This document shows, piece by piece, positions 24,101 to 36,121 of a DNA stretch of 64,000 nucleotides. The stretch is from Epiperipatus broadwayi (lineage: Eukaryota; Onychophora; Udeonychophora; Euonychophora; Peripatidae). The stretch lies in contig JAQFVV010000012.1 in assembly GCA_028023455.1 (NCBI GenBank), positions 5,988,499-6,052,498 of the forward strand. Direction: 5' to 3'. Position numbers and translations under genes: made by a program. The notes beneath the pieces are model-generated. The model saw only the letters and a list, made by a program, of their open reading frames with translations, did not search any database and was not told where the DNA came from. Position 1 is the first letter of the stretch, and each line of letters begins with the position of its first letter.

Positions 24101-24218
24101 CACGTGTATTAATAGTTTGAGTATACAGAGTAAATATTTTATTATGTTTGTAAAGAAAGAAATAAAGTTTATATAAAAGAGATACATGTTTTGAGATATT
24201 GATTGTACAATAATAAAG
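24101..24218 (+). repeat. Left half of a dispersed repeat that is whole at 38.1-38.9 kb
   Basis: GTATTAATAGTTTGAGTATACAGAG, AAATATTTTATTAT and GAGATA..TTTTGAGA.ATTGATTGTACAATAATAAAG match 38311-38410. The match stops abruptly at AATAAAG, where TGTAACGGG begins. The right half resumes at about 26402. Confidence 0.75.
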
Positions 24219-26401
24219 TGTAACGGGATATATATATGCGTTACATTTAAATTTTAATACTTGATTTTTTTGTAAATATCTAATACTGAATTAAATGCAC
24301 AAACTTTCAAAATGCACAAATAACGAATTACTAATTAATTAATATTTGATTTAAATATTAAAATAAGCTTTAAAAAAATTATAGAATTGAAACAAAGATT
24401 CTAATCTTTAAATAAAGTATATAATAAAACCCTTTTAATTTTGAAAATAACGAAGAGTTTTTAATCTTAAAAATAAATTACAAACAGATCCTTAGGGCAA
24501 AATGACCATTGAAAAGATGATTACGAAAGAGATAAGAGTCTAGGAATAGAAACAAAGAACTTGCTTTTCCCACCCAAAGATAGAGACACAGACCTCAGTG
24601 GAAAAATCCAAGTAGCCACAAACCCAAAATTTACTTAGCCACAGGTCCAAAATCTACTACAAACTCAGTGAACCAATGAAATAGAGATACGGAATATGTT
24701 TGATGAATCCTGCATTCCAGAGATAAGGTGCCTGAGGACTATAAAAGGAAAATCCAAAACAATAATTAAAGAGAGAGAATCAGAAAATTAAAGTTTTGAT
24801 TTCATTTGTATTTGCTAAAAGTAAAAATAAAAATTTTAAAAATTTTCACCGTCACCAAAAATGTAATCAGCTTCATCGTGCTTCCTTCGGTGCGGTGCGG
24901 CTGGCCGAAGGCAGATTTCATCTCCACGGATCCCAAGATCGAACCACGGATCCCATCTTCAGAAATCTTCATAAATCATCATAAGTCTTCATAGATCTTC
25001 ATCGCAAAAGAATGAGCTTGGACAAAGGAAAGTATAATTTAGAAATAATTGAAATATGAAATATAAACTCTTAAATTAAAAATCTTCGAACTTTATTTAA
25101 ACTTTCTTTCCTGAACAAACCTGAACTTTATCTTTTATAAACTTTGCCATTTTAAACTCTGATCAAAAGTTAACATAATCTCTTAAAATATATATTGTTT
25201 TTTTTTATATTCATGTTTATAAGATCTGTTTGTAATGGGCGGGGGTTTGCTATTGCAAACAAATTTAAAGATGAAAATACTTATCGTTGTTTGTGCATTA
25301 TTAAATTTTAAAAATAGGTTAAAAATAGTATTTGTGAAGAAAAAAATAAGTTAAATATAATGTGTCATTTTAAAATGATTTAAAACCATAAACTAAGGTG
25401 TTTTTTTTTTTGGAAATAAATTAATAAAATGATTTAAATGTTAGTTGAGTATAGATGGCTGCTAGACTCATTTAAATATATGTTAGTTTAAAAAGGGTTT
25501 TGATTTCGGACTATTGGTTTTGTAGTTGTGTCAATGCTGGTGGAGAGATATATGGACGTTTATATCAATGTAATGTGAAGTGTGTTAGCACCTAGGGTGA
25601 CGAGTCCAACTGAATGCATGACCCCAAAGAGGTAGTCATATCGTTGAAATGGATGCAGACGTATTTCCTGCACCATTGACCCATTCCAGCTCTATGGATT
25701 GGGAGGATAAGCACGGCAAGGTAGACCAGTCCCCCATCCATACGAAGCGTTATTCTTATTATATTACATGCATGATTTCTTAGCCAGATAGAAGTACATT
25801 CCTATACTGGTTGAAGCTCATGTTTTCTCCAATAATATCATGCTGTTCAGATGCACATTCCTGTCAGCGTGATTCTATGCTAACATGTTCACATTGCATT
25901 GGTTGCTGATATATATCTGGAAGCGAGCGTTGGTGTGGCTGTGGACTTTTAGCCTGGAATCAAATGATTGAAAGTCTTTTAAGTGCGTCGTCTGGGTAGC
26001 TCATCTATACTCAACATTTCTAAGATTAAAAATAAAAGTTAAAACCAATAAAAATAATGGTAAGTAATAATGAAACAAACAAATTTTCTTATATAATTAT
26101 TTTTCAAAGTTTGTGTGCCGTCACTTATATATATATACGTAAATAAAATCTTTTTGTGTTACTAATACTGACAGTGATCTAGTGATTGTTTTTATTATTC
26201 TTTATTAAAAGAAATATATTTGATAAATGTTCTAAACCTCTGCTACTTCATGAGCTAGTGACTTAAGTTGGTGGTCGTGATCTTACCAGCGCATATCTGT
26301 CTACTTTATAAATTTTCTAGGTTCAAATGGCCTAGTGGCGCCTCTGTTGGCAGATATGGTAAGACTGGCAACTTCATCATCTTCCCTGACCTTTATAAAA
26401 G
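24219..26401. mobile_element. About 2.2-kb insertion inside the dispersed repeat
   Basis: Its limits come from comparison with the uninterrupted copy near 38410: AATAAAG|atcaaataaaacattg there, AATAAAG|TGTAACGGG on the left here and TATAAAAG|attatataaatcattg on the right. The short A(A)AAG at both edges could be a target duplication. The insert starts TGTAACGGG, is GC-richer in patches (24480-25010, 25540-26010, 26240-26390), contains a TATAAAAGG at about 24741, and encloses a smaller TIR element. No RT or transposase was recognised. Confidence 0.5.
25444..26015. mobile_element. Candidate 572-bp TIR element
   Basis: GTTGAGTATAGATG at 25444-25457 and CATCTATACTCAAC at 26002-26015 are perfect 14-bp inverted repeats. 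The interior is GC-richer than its surroundings (for example CACCATTGACCCATTCCAGC). No ORF of note and no certain target duplication were seen. Confidence 0.5.
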
Positions 26402-26900
26402 ATTATATAAATCATTGTTTTCCAGTTGTAATATTTAATATTGAAGTTTATTTCATACTGACAATAACAACCTTCATCAATGAATTGCTTGTCCAATAGC
26501 ATGTATAAATATATTTATGGCTTATAGGTAAAGATTTTATATTTAAAAAGCATTCAAAATCTTTTAGTTATAGAATTTGATGGAAATTTAATTTATAATT
26601 GTTATAATTTTAATTTTTTTTTAAATAAATTAATTTTATATTTATTAAATTGTTTTAAATTTTGTCTTTCATATTTTCTCATTCATCATCTCATTGATAA
26701 TTTATAGTCACATGATATTATTATAGTATGCTTATTTAAAAGTACACTGATTTTTAAAAGTAATGCTCTTGATATTGCTCATTAATACTGGTGTAAATTG
26801 TTTATATATTAATGCTTAGTTACTGCAAAATATAGTTTGGATATCATAAAATACTCTTTTTATTCATCTCTATCTTTTATGAGATTTAGAATGAAGTAAT
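26402..26900 (+). repeat. Right half of the dispersed repeat
   Basis: TTCATCAATGAATTGCTTGT, TTTATATTTAAA, TTATAATTGTTATAATTTTA, CATTCATCATCT.ATTG.TAATTTAT and TATTATAGTATGCTTATTTAAA.GTAC match 38470-38880 in order with moderate divergence. Confidence 0.75.
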
Positions 26901-26992
26901 AAAACTTAAAAGTCTGATTATATTATAACCTGATAGGAGAATGATATATTATATTAATTACATATAATTGATATATGATAATTATATATATT

Positions 26993-28310
26993 GTAACAGT
27001 AGCTGGGTTCGAATACGGGTTTAATTTCCAGTGTTGTTGCAAAGTAAATAGGTCGAAGCGATAAAATTTAAAATAGTCATTCGAACCCTGTTACACAAGA
27101 GTATGAATGAGTACATTAATCAATTAAAGGTATGAATGTATATATATTTGCTGTATGTATTAATATAATGGGTGAAAATTATTAATATATTTATATGTGA
27201 GAATGTAGAGAAGCGATTATATGTAGAGTTGCGTTATTTTTTTTTTTATTCATTTCTGTTTTAAATAGATATTTCGTTATGAATATCGTAAGATAGATTT
27301 TAAATGCCAGTGATAACACATGTTTCTTAAGCAAAACCCATTAAACTTATAAGGCTGGAAAATAATCAATAGAATGGAAAGTTGTGCCGCGGGCGGTTTC
27401 AGTTAATGACTGTCCATCGGAATTCTTAGAACTGGTCAAGCATATTTTTGGAACAATGAAAGAAAAAGCATTCTTGAGATCGGACCATCGGCGTAGGAAT
27501 AGAAAAGAAAAGTGAGGTTAAAGAGCACTAATGAATAGAACTATTTTTGTTATCGGTGATTTTAGTGGTGATTTTTTAAATTTTAGAAAAGCAGTGAAGT
27601 GATATAGAAAAGCAGAGAAAGACGTATAAACTGATCAAACTAATTATTAATTAAGAATTTTATTCATAATGTACTCCGTCTACATGCAGGGGTAGAATAA
27701 TCATGTAGGTTTGTCGGACCACTCAATGGACAACTATTGTGGAACCCGCCTGAACTTTATTTATGGGTTGGCCATTTAGTCAACCAAGCGTAATGGCCAC
27801 GGAACTCTAACAACCAGATCCTCTCACAATCAAGCCAAACTCATCTACTTAAATTCTAATAGGGATTGTTTTGGGTCAGAATATTTCAGAGCTTATCATC
27901 ATCGTTTGAACCAGCGACTTTCGTTAAAACCATCATCTTCTCTATGCTGTAAGCTTACAGATTATTAGCCTCAGCCACGTGAACATTCGCTCTCAAGAGG
28001 TAACTTTGATCTTTTCTTAATCTGCCTTAAATGAACATTTAATAATGGCTAAAGAAACATGTGTTATTTCAATTTAAATAAAGTAAATTAATAATTTATT
28101 AAATTGTTAAAAAAAAAAATACAACTCTGACGTGTAATCGCACTCTTTCGTTAATATGTGTATTAATTATATATATATATGTAGCGGAATGAATGAATTG
28201 TATGTTTAAGATATTAATATATGTGTGTGTGTGCTAATAAATCTTAGAGTTAATTACAACTTATATATATATTATTTACATTCTGGGTTTCTGTTGACTG
28301 ATGGGATATT
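26993..28310. repeat. Candidate inverted-repeat element with a GC-richer core
   Basis: TGTAACAG..GGGTTCGAATAC at 26997 and ATTCGAACCCTGTTACA near 27092 form a local hairpin. On a larger scale, 27185-27260 (AATATATTTATATGTGAGAATG..GCGATTATATGTAGAGTTGCG, poly-T) is an imperfect inverted match to 28100-28170 (poly-A, TACAACTCTGACGTGTAATCGCACTC..ATATGTGTATTAATT). The core (27360-28010) is GC-richer and contains blocks such as GGGTTGGCCATTTAGTC, without a recognised ORF. Confidence 0.4.
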
Positions 28311-28692
28311 GTAATAGGATTGGATTTAGATAGAAATTATATTTAGAGATATAAGGCGTCTCTTAATTAATGAGATCATCCATAGCTTTGTTCTCCTGAT
28401 AAACATTGTTTTCCTAGACTCTCGAGATTGAGCTAGTTCAGATAAAATACCCAAAGAGTATCCATTGGAACTTTTGTTTGCGCTTTCGAGACATATAATT
28501 CTTATTAAATGGATAAGATTGGCGCTTGAGAGGGGCTTCGGCCTTTGCTCATAAATATATGTGCTCGAAGCTTAGGGTAATAACTGATACACACTAAATT
28601 CTTTGAATAAGATTGTGGGTAGAATGTTAAAATGGCTGCCCAGTGTGTGGCGTGATATTCAAATACCACGTAGTTGTTAATATATATATGTA

Positions 28693-30060
28693 TGTATAAA
28701 TTCATTGAAGCAGTCAACACTTAAGCAATATCAGTAACAATCAATAATCTCAATCTCAAGGTGACCTCCTTTTAATAATAAAAGTGGAAAACCATCTTTG
28801 TAATCTAATATGTGTTCATCACAGAGAGTGAAACTATTGATAGAAAGAATAATAATTCTATAGTGTAATTTTCTGCACTCTCACACAAGATAGTGACTGG
28901 GATTATTCATTTTTACCACCTTGTGGAGGGGTGTAATTATAAACATATGACCACAATTTTCACTATAACACTGTCAAGCAAGGTAGGGTCTGATTTCTAT
29001 TCACTTTTAACAACTTGTGAAGAGATATATAACAAAAGACATGAAAAAGATATGTGATCTTAGGATGCACATTTCATACTGAACCAGTACATCAGTTTGC
29101 TGAGACCACAATCTCTTACACATATTTTTATTATTGTTCAGCATATATATATATATAGATAGACATACCAACAGACAGATAGGTAGGTAGATGTAAGTAG
29201 CTAGATAGGTAGGTAGATAGATAGACAGATAGCAAATTACCACAATTTAATTGGTAAGGGTCATATGTGTTGCCCTCACCACTTCATCACAAATCACTTA
29301 AAAGTATATTAATAATTTTTATCTGTCATTTATTATACTAGAGATATTTCTGTAGTATAATTTTTACTACATTTACTTTTGCACAAGGTAGGTCCTGGTG
29401 TCTATCTGCTTTTAATACTTTGTAGAGGAATGTAATCATAAATATATGACCATAGACATGTGAAAAAGATCTATGATCCCATGATGCACATTTTGTGCCA
29501 AATCAGCCCTCATCAGTAGGCTCAAACTATAATCTTTTATACATAGCTTTATCACTATTCAGTTTATATCTATAGCAAATTACTACAACAATTAGTGAGT
29601 TCTGGTTCAGTATTAAATGTGCATCATGAGGATTATAGATCTTTTTCATTTATCTTTGGTTATATATTTATGATTACCTTCACCACAAGGTGTTAAAAGT
29701 GGATAGAAACCAGCCTCTTTTTTGTGTGAGAATGGTCTAGTGAAAATTACACTACAGGAATATTATTCATTATTGGAAATCTCTAGTCTAGTGAATGATT
29801 AATAAAAATTATTATTGATACAAAAAAATTGAAATAAATCTCATTAAACAGACAAATATAACCTCTTCTGAATGCAAACTAAAAAATAGTCAATTATAAT
29901 ATTCAAACTGCTATTACAATTTTTAAACTGCACTCACAATGTATTACTTAAATAATAAGGCCAATAATGTTCAAGACTAAACAGATTTATAAAAGTAAAT
30001 TCAATGAAAGCAGTCAACACTTAGACAATACCAAGCTTTAGTGATTAAAGAATTCGCTCA
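28693..30060. repeat. Mosaic of repeated and inverted units
   Basis: GAAGCAGTCAACACTTA occurs at about 28707 and 30009, and again at 38150. Between them, related units containing AAGGTAGG.TCTG, ACTTTTAA..CTTGT.GAG, AAACATATGACC, ATGAAAAAGAT and GATGCACATTT appear at about 28840, 28980 and 29380 in one direction. They appear in the other direction at 29590-29760 (TGTGCATCATGAGG, ATCTTTTTCAT, CCACAAGGTGTTAAAAGTGGATAG). Unit borders are fuzzy. Confidence 0.55.
29140..29235. repeat. Compound tetranucleotide microsatellite
   Basis: (AT)n passes into GATA/GACA/GGTA units (AGATAGGTAGGTAGATG, TAGATAGATAGACAGATAG). Confidence 0.85.
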
Positions 30061-30089
30061 TTAAGGTACAGATCCAGGATAATGTCATA

Positions 30090-30975
30090 TTCTAAAGAAT
30101 ATTTATAAAAATTTAATAGCAAGAAATAAATTACATAATGATACTAGGAAGATTAACATTGATGTGGATGTACAGGATGAATCCATATTTACTAAACTTT
30201 TTACAGCAGTTTTGTGGATTAAGGGAGTAAAAGTAAATGGAGATTATTTAAATCATTTAGATTTTGCAGATCATAATTGTTTGCAAGCAATGCTTTAGAG
30301 CTTCAGAAAATATTGCAAGAATTATCAGATGAAAGTAGGACTAAAGGTAAATGTTAAAAAGACTAAAATAATGTTCAATGGATTTTCTCAAAAGAAAAAT
30401 TGATAATGATGAGTTAGAAAAAGTTATACAACTACAAATACCTTGATCAGATTATTACTACAAATGAAAACATAATGAACAAAATTTATCTTAGAATTAA
30501 ACTTGTTTGGAGTGCTTTTCGTAGAAATAATTTAATATTAAAAGGGAAGGTGCCTGTGTGTTTTATCAGTTCTTATTTATGAATCTGAGACTTGGAATAT
30601 TAACAGAAAAGCAACACAGTAACTTCAGACCATTCAATGAAGTATGGAGAGATGCATGTTAGAAATAACAAGAAAAGATCAAAATTGAAATACATAAATG
30701 AGAACAAACAGATATTGCTGACATCATCGAAAGAATTAAGAGACTGAAGTGGAGTTGTACTGGGCATATTGCTAGAAGAGATGATTATTGATGGATAGTT
30801 GAAATCTTAAACTGAATTCCAAGAGATTATAAAAGACCTAGAAAGAAATCACATGTGAGATGAATTGATTAAATAAGGAAGTGGGTTAGGATAATGTGAA
30901 GAAGAGAGGCGAGAGATCAGAGAAGATATATTGAATTTGGAGAGACCTTCATGCTGCAGTGGATCAATAATGGTT
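30090..30975 (+). pseudogene. Dead RTE-type LINE, RT to C-terminus
   Basis: Broken frames read, in order: LNHLDFADH (about 30256-30285), in which the RT motif (Y/F)ADD has lost its second aspartate; a region reading LQ..LQELSDESR.. and LKVNVKKTKIMFN; a YNYLDQIIT-like piece; and a final IKRLK.SC.GHIARRD, RPRKKSHVR, EFGETFMLQWINNG region. The last part matches the minus-strand fragment at 35801-36121 almost throughout. These are features of the RTE/BovB RT thumb and C-terminal region. Multiple stops (for example TGATGGATAG near 30788) show it is not functional. Confidence 0.75.
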
Positions 30976-33200
30976 GTCAATGGTATATGTATATATTATT
31001 ACATCTATATATTAATTAATTCATTATTATTATATAAAATAGAAAAAAAGCAATGCAATCATATATAAGTTTGTCATATTTATTTTATAATTTAAAATTA
31101 ACTATCAATAGTGCTATAAATAATCAGAATTCAACAAGTTGTTAAAAATTAAACCCATAGATCAGGCCCTGGCTCCTATTAATGTTGTAATACCTATTTG
31201 GAACCTGATCTCTCTTCTAGCACCATCGCAACATACAGACCATAATTTAGATTGTTTGTTTTTAAATACGTATATGTAAAACCTTAATTATATATATATT
31301 TAGTCTTATTCATGTTATTAATCAGCACAACATATATTTAAATTAGTTTCTATGATCTTGTATAACTTTTTATTCAATAATGGTATAGTGTAACTTATTA
31401 AATTATTCCTTTTGTTTGTTTAGTGTGTCACTTTTTTATGCAGAATGAAATTTATTTTAAAAGTAGACTTTTAAGATCCAGCAAGAAGTTGATTAAAAAT
31501 AGAGAGCCTTACTTCTCTATTTATAGATCGTTTTGACATCAATGAATCTATTCTAATAAAAAATACAATATTTTCAGATGCTAATATCAGTAATAAACTG
31601 ATAATAACATTTAAAAAAAAAAACAACTCATATGTTTATCAACTCAAAATTTACAATGAAATACAATTATTACATAAAATTTACTTTTATGGCTTTTTAT
31701 TCAGCAAAATATTTATTATACAATTTTAATTAAAAATGTTAAATTAATTTGTTATACCACATTAAAAAATCTTTCTTAAATCACACAAGTTTTTAGATAA
31801 AGTTTTTATTAATTCTAACTTAGAAAAACAAAGAAAATATTTTTGTTATATGTTTAAATACATTATATATCATTTATAATAAAACTTGATAAATTTAATA
31901 GAGTCCAAAATAGTTATAAAATATAAAAATTAGGAACTAATTAATAAATGTGAAATTTATTTATCAATAAATAAATGAAATATCAACATATAATTATAAA
32001 AATGTAGCCATTTTCTATTTTTTTATTTTTAAAGAAATTAACCAACTTTCACAATTCCAAATTGGTTTCAAAAATTGAATATTTTACCTGTTATAATTAC
32101 TTTATTAACTTTTACAAAATGTAAAAGTTTCTAAGCTTAAGACAAAGAAGTGTTTCATCTTCTTGATGCTATAGAAAACAATGTCCATACTTAAATAAAA
32201 TATAGTGTTGCATAGATTATAACTACTTATTGCTTCAATATTATTATTATTACTTAATATAATCTGTTATAATTATTCTGATGACGCAAATAACTATAAA
32301 ATATTTTTAAAATTAAAATAATTATTCAACAAGAAAATCTGTTTAAGACATCTTTGCCTAGGCAGCATAAAATAGTGGTCAATATTATTATTGAACATAA
32401 TTTTCTGTATTTACTTTATATTGTTTTACTGTTCTCTATATTTTATTCAATTAATTCATTAAACAGCTTGCCAGTAGTTATTGTATACAGAAATACTATT
32501 TTAGTTTGCCTAAACAAAACAATTTGTTTTTTTATGATATATATGTTGAACAGTAATACAACGAATCATAAAACCTATATGCTCTTATCTCTAAGCAATG
32601 CATGAAAATGGCTCATAATCTACCTTTTCTAAAATTATAACCTTAAACTATTATTACCAAATCAAAATTATTTTTAAAGTTAAAATTAATAAAAAAAATT
32701 CTATTGTGCAAAAATTTATTGCAGCAAAAACAACTTAATATTTAAATTTATAATGAATTTAATTATTTAAAATATTTTTTTTTTTGTAAACATTGGTTTT
32801 TATTTCAACAAAATTAAAATCTAATTTTATTATTATTATTAACCTCATTTAAACAATATATATATACTAAATGCAAACATATATAAAAATACATGGGGGA
32901 GACATTTTTTGAACTTATGCCTCTGCATATCAAATTTAAAATTTTGATACTGATTTTGAAACCAGATTTTTATTCTAAACTATAACTTCCTTTTGGCACA
33001 CTATGAGATTTTTGTTTTCTAAAAAGGCAAAAGTTTTATTACTCTTTGTTAAATTTTATTTATATCAAATGGTTTTCTGCTACCTCAATTAATCATTACA
33101 AAAGAGTACAATTGATGTATATCAATATTCTGCCACTTGTTTTCAAAACCAGAATATTCTGTTGCAGATCAATGAAAGCATTGCAATTTATTGATTAAAG
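30976..33200. other. AT-rich intron DNA, no gene recognised
   Basis: Short ORFs here have no recognised domain and are long only by chance in AT-rich DNA. A small less AT-rich patch at 31165-31250 is unassigned. Confidence 0.5.
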
Positions 33201-33211
33201 AGTTATAATTA

Positions 33212-33312
33212 GTCTTGCATTGGTGATTGAGCGGTCAGCGTGACTGCCTTACAAGCAGTTGCCCGGGTTGCAGGTTCGCGTCCCAGCCGATGCTATGACA
33301 CTTGAAAAAAAA
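33212..33312 (+). repeat. Minimal tRNA-derived SINE, copy 3, with target duplication
   Basis: The unit contains GCATTGG at its 5' side and CCGATGC at its 3' side, which can pair as a tRNA acceptor stem. ACTGC..GCAGT can form an anticodon stem around CTTACAA, and GGTTCGCGTCC is a good B box. The short tail TATGACACTTG and poly-A follow. The 11-base AGTTATAATTA is duplicated exactly at 33201-33211 and 33313-33323. This is the best preserved copy and shows tRNA ancestry directly. The loop would give a Val-type anticodon (TAC), but drift makes that uncertain. Confidence 0.9.
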
Positions 33313-33323
33313 AGTTATAATTA

Positions 33324-35793
33324 AGACATCTTGATCTTGTTCTGAGATTGAAGTTGGTTGTCAGAAAATATTCATCAATAGCTTTTATTCTGATGTTCTG
33401 TTTGTTGCAACAAATAAAATTAGTTTTAGAGGATCAATTAGGAATGAATTTATATTTACTGATTTACTTCCAATTCAACTTGAATTTATACTCAATCTCT
33501 GAATCAACATTCATTCCTTTTGAAATAGTATGTCCTTAATCATTTCCTATTGTGAGTGGGATAACTCTTTCATCATTAGCACTTCCTCTTGATTTACCAA
33601 GTCCTCTCATATCATTTCAAGTCCCCTAGGATAATATTCATCTGGATAAATATTAAAGTAATGAATTTTAAATTAAATCTCTCTATTTTATGTCTCTTAT
33701 AAATATATTATTAAAAAACTGCAAAAGTTTTGATACAATCAAATAAATTCAAGTCAAGAAAATTAACTCTCTAGTGTTTTATTAAATTATACAATCACAG
33801 AAAATCTTATTTGCAAAATTACTGAACTTGTTTACAACTTAGATTAATATACTTGAGAGTGTTGTAGAGGAATTTGATTTTATCTTTGTATAGCAATTAA
33901 AATTATTATGTAATATTTTCATTCTGTGTATATGCACATGTTTAAATGAAAAATTTTAATTACAATAAAATTAATCTTATAATGATATGTAAATTTATTA
34001 TTATCAAAATTGCACATTAATGAAGAAAACAAAAAATATCTTAACTCTTATGTAATATAATAACATCAGAAAAAAAGATAAAAATTGTATAAAAGTAAAT
34101 TGTATAAAATTGAAACACAACTATATTGTTTTACTTTTATTGTTATCAAACAAGTAAATATTGAATAAATGAAAAGCAATTTATTATTATTTTTCTACTT
34201 TGTAAATACATTCTTAAAGTTCATATATTTTTTATGAGATCTATATATATGTTTGCTGCTAGACTGTAGTATATAACTAATATATGGAGCCACATACCAA
34301 TAACCAAAGGGAAAAAATTATATATAAGATATAATAACATCTATGTATAAAAGTTATTTATTTATAAGATATAATAACATCTATGTATAAAAGTTATTTA
34401 TTTACAACAAAAATATAATCCACAACAATAAGTGCAATAAATAAAACATGGAAATATTATACTTAGCAATCCACAATACTAAATGAATGGACTTTGTTTC
34501 ATATTTATTAAAAATATATATTTTATTTACTAGCAAATGAAGATAATTTTCAAATTTATTTTCTTATGATTTGTTAAGTTTGTTAAAACATTACTTATAT
34601 TTATTTTACTTTTATTCTGCTGCGCAATATACTATCATTATATTTTTATTTATTATATTTGTTTTTAGTTTGCAAAAGTATACATTATTTTCTAATAAGT
34701 GAAATATGTTTTTATCTATTGTATAAAATATGAAGCAAGACTTATTCATTCTATATTGGTTTGGCTTTTAATTATATTATTTCCATGTTTTTATGTTATA
34801 CACTTATTATGGTAAATTTTATTTTTTTTCTAAAAGAAATTATTTTCATGCATTATGGTCATATACACATTTTATTTCTTATTGATATGCTTGTTTCATT
34901 GTTAGTATTTCATCACATTATATAAGTAACTGACATTTTATTTTTATCTGATTTTTTATTATTATTACTTGTGTTTTATCTTTCTATATGCTTATATGAT
35001 CTTTTTAAAAGGCTGGAGTTAAGTTAAACAATTGGAAATCGATATGATTCCACAAAACCATTTATTTCATGATGATTTGAAATTAAAACAATTAGATATT
35101 GTTTATATATGCAGTTATCAAGAAAATAAGACATAACTTATTAAAATATGACTGGATTATGAAATCTTAATCTGAAAACATTCATTACATGATTATCATA
35201 TATTCAATTATTAGTCCTGTATTTGATCTCACAACTGAACAAAATGTTTTTTTAAACCAAACATTATTTATGAAGCATTTTTAAAAAAACTTTGATTAAC
35301 CCTGACTTTCAATGGCCTTTTTCTAAAAATCTCTTTAAATATCTTTGCAAATATTTTTATTATTTTTAAAAAAAATACAAGCAAGCCTTAAATAAAAATG
35401 TTAATTTGTTATCTTATTTTATTTTATTTAACAAAAAGTGAACTGAATTAAAGTATGTAACATTCCATAGCTAAAATTAAAGCTTTTTTCTTTTAGGTTT
35501 TAAATATATGTAAATATATACACATAAATTCAGATCCAGGTTATACTGAAGTTGACTGAGTTCTGGCTAGAGATAGTATTAAATATTTTACATCTACTGC
35601 TAATTAATATAATACAAATACAAAATAATTAAAGTTTTATAAGAAGGACCTTGAGGTATATATCTAGTATATTTGTATGCTATATGTTATAATTCAAATG
35701 AAATTATGGAATGGTTTTTATAGATGATAAATCCTAAGCAGTCCTAATAATTTCTTTACATATATTGTTCTATTGATTGATAAATCAATATAT
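33324..35793. other. AT-rich intron DNA with one short tandem repeat
   Basis: At about 34322-34404 a unit of about 43 bases (ATAAGATATAATAACATCTA then TGTATAAAAGTTATTTATTT) is present twice in direct order with no more than a few differences. Nothing else was recognised. Confidence 0.6.
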
Positions 35794-35800
35794 ATATATA

Positions 35801-36121
35801 TCAACCATTATCAATCCACTGCAGGATGAAGATCTCTATAAGTTCAATCCATCTTTTCCGATCTTTAGCTTCTCTTCTCCACATCACCCCTACACACTTT
35901 ATTTCATTCATCCATCTCACATGTGGCCTCTTTCTGGGTCTTTTACAATATCTTAGAATCCAGTTTAAGATTTCAATTGTCCATCTATTATCATCTCTTC
36001 TAGCATTATGTCCAGCCCAACTCCATTTCAGTCTTTTAATTTTTTCAATGAGGTCAGTAACACCTGTTTGTTCTCTTACCCATATATTGCATTTTCGATC
36101 TCTTCTTGTTATTCCTAACAT
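35801..36121 (-). pseudogene. 5'-truncated RTE-type LINE, C-terminal fragment
   Basis: The 106-codon minus-strand frame reads GITRRDRKCNIWVREQTGVT, DLIEKIKRLKWSWAGHNARR, DDNRWTIEILNW, RPRKRPHVRW and ends ILQWIDNG before a stop. This is the typical RTE/BovB C-terminus. It is 5'-truncated and ends near a (TA)n run (35786-35802), as is usual for RTE copies. It is still open over its whole length, so it is younger than the copy at 30 kb. Confidence 0.85.

Noticed and set aside
24796-24994. Two overlapping 62-codon ORFs in a GC-richer patch
   Set aside because: Both are short, in overlapping frames, without any motif; the patch is better treated as part of the 2.2-kb insertion.
33212-33312. Functional tRNA gene
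   Set aside because: It has poly-A, a non-tRNA tail and exact target duplications, so it is a retroposed SINE. The other three copies are degenerate.
34319-34404. Two direct repeats as a possible target-site duplication
   Set aside because: The units are adjacent with nothing between them; a simple tandem duplication.
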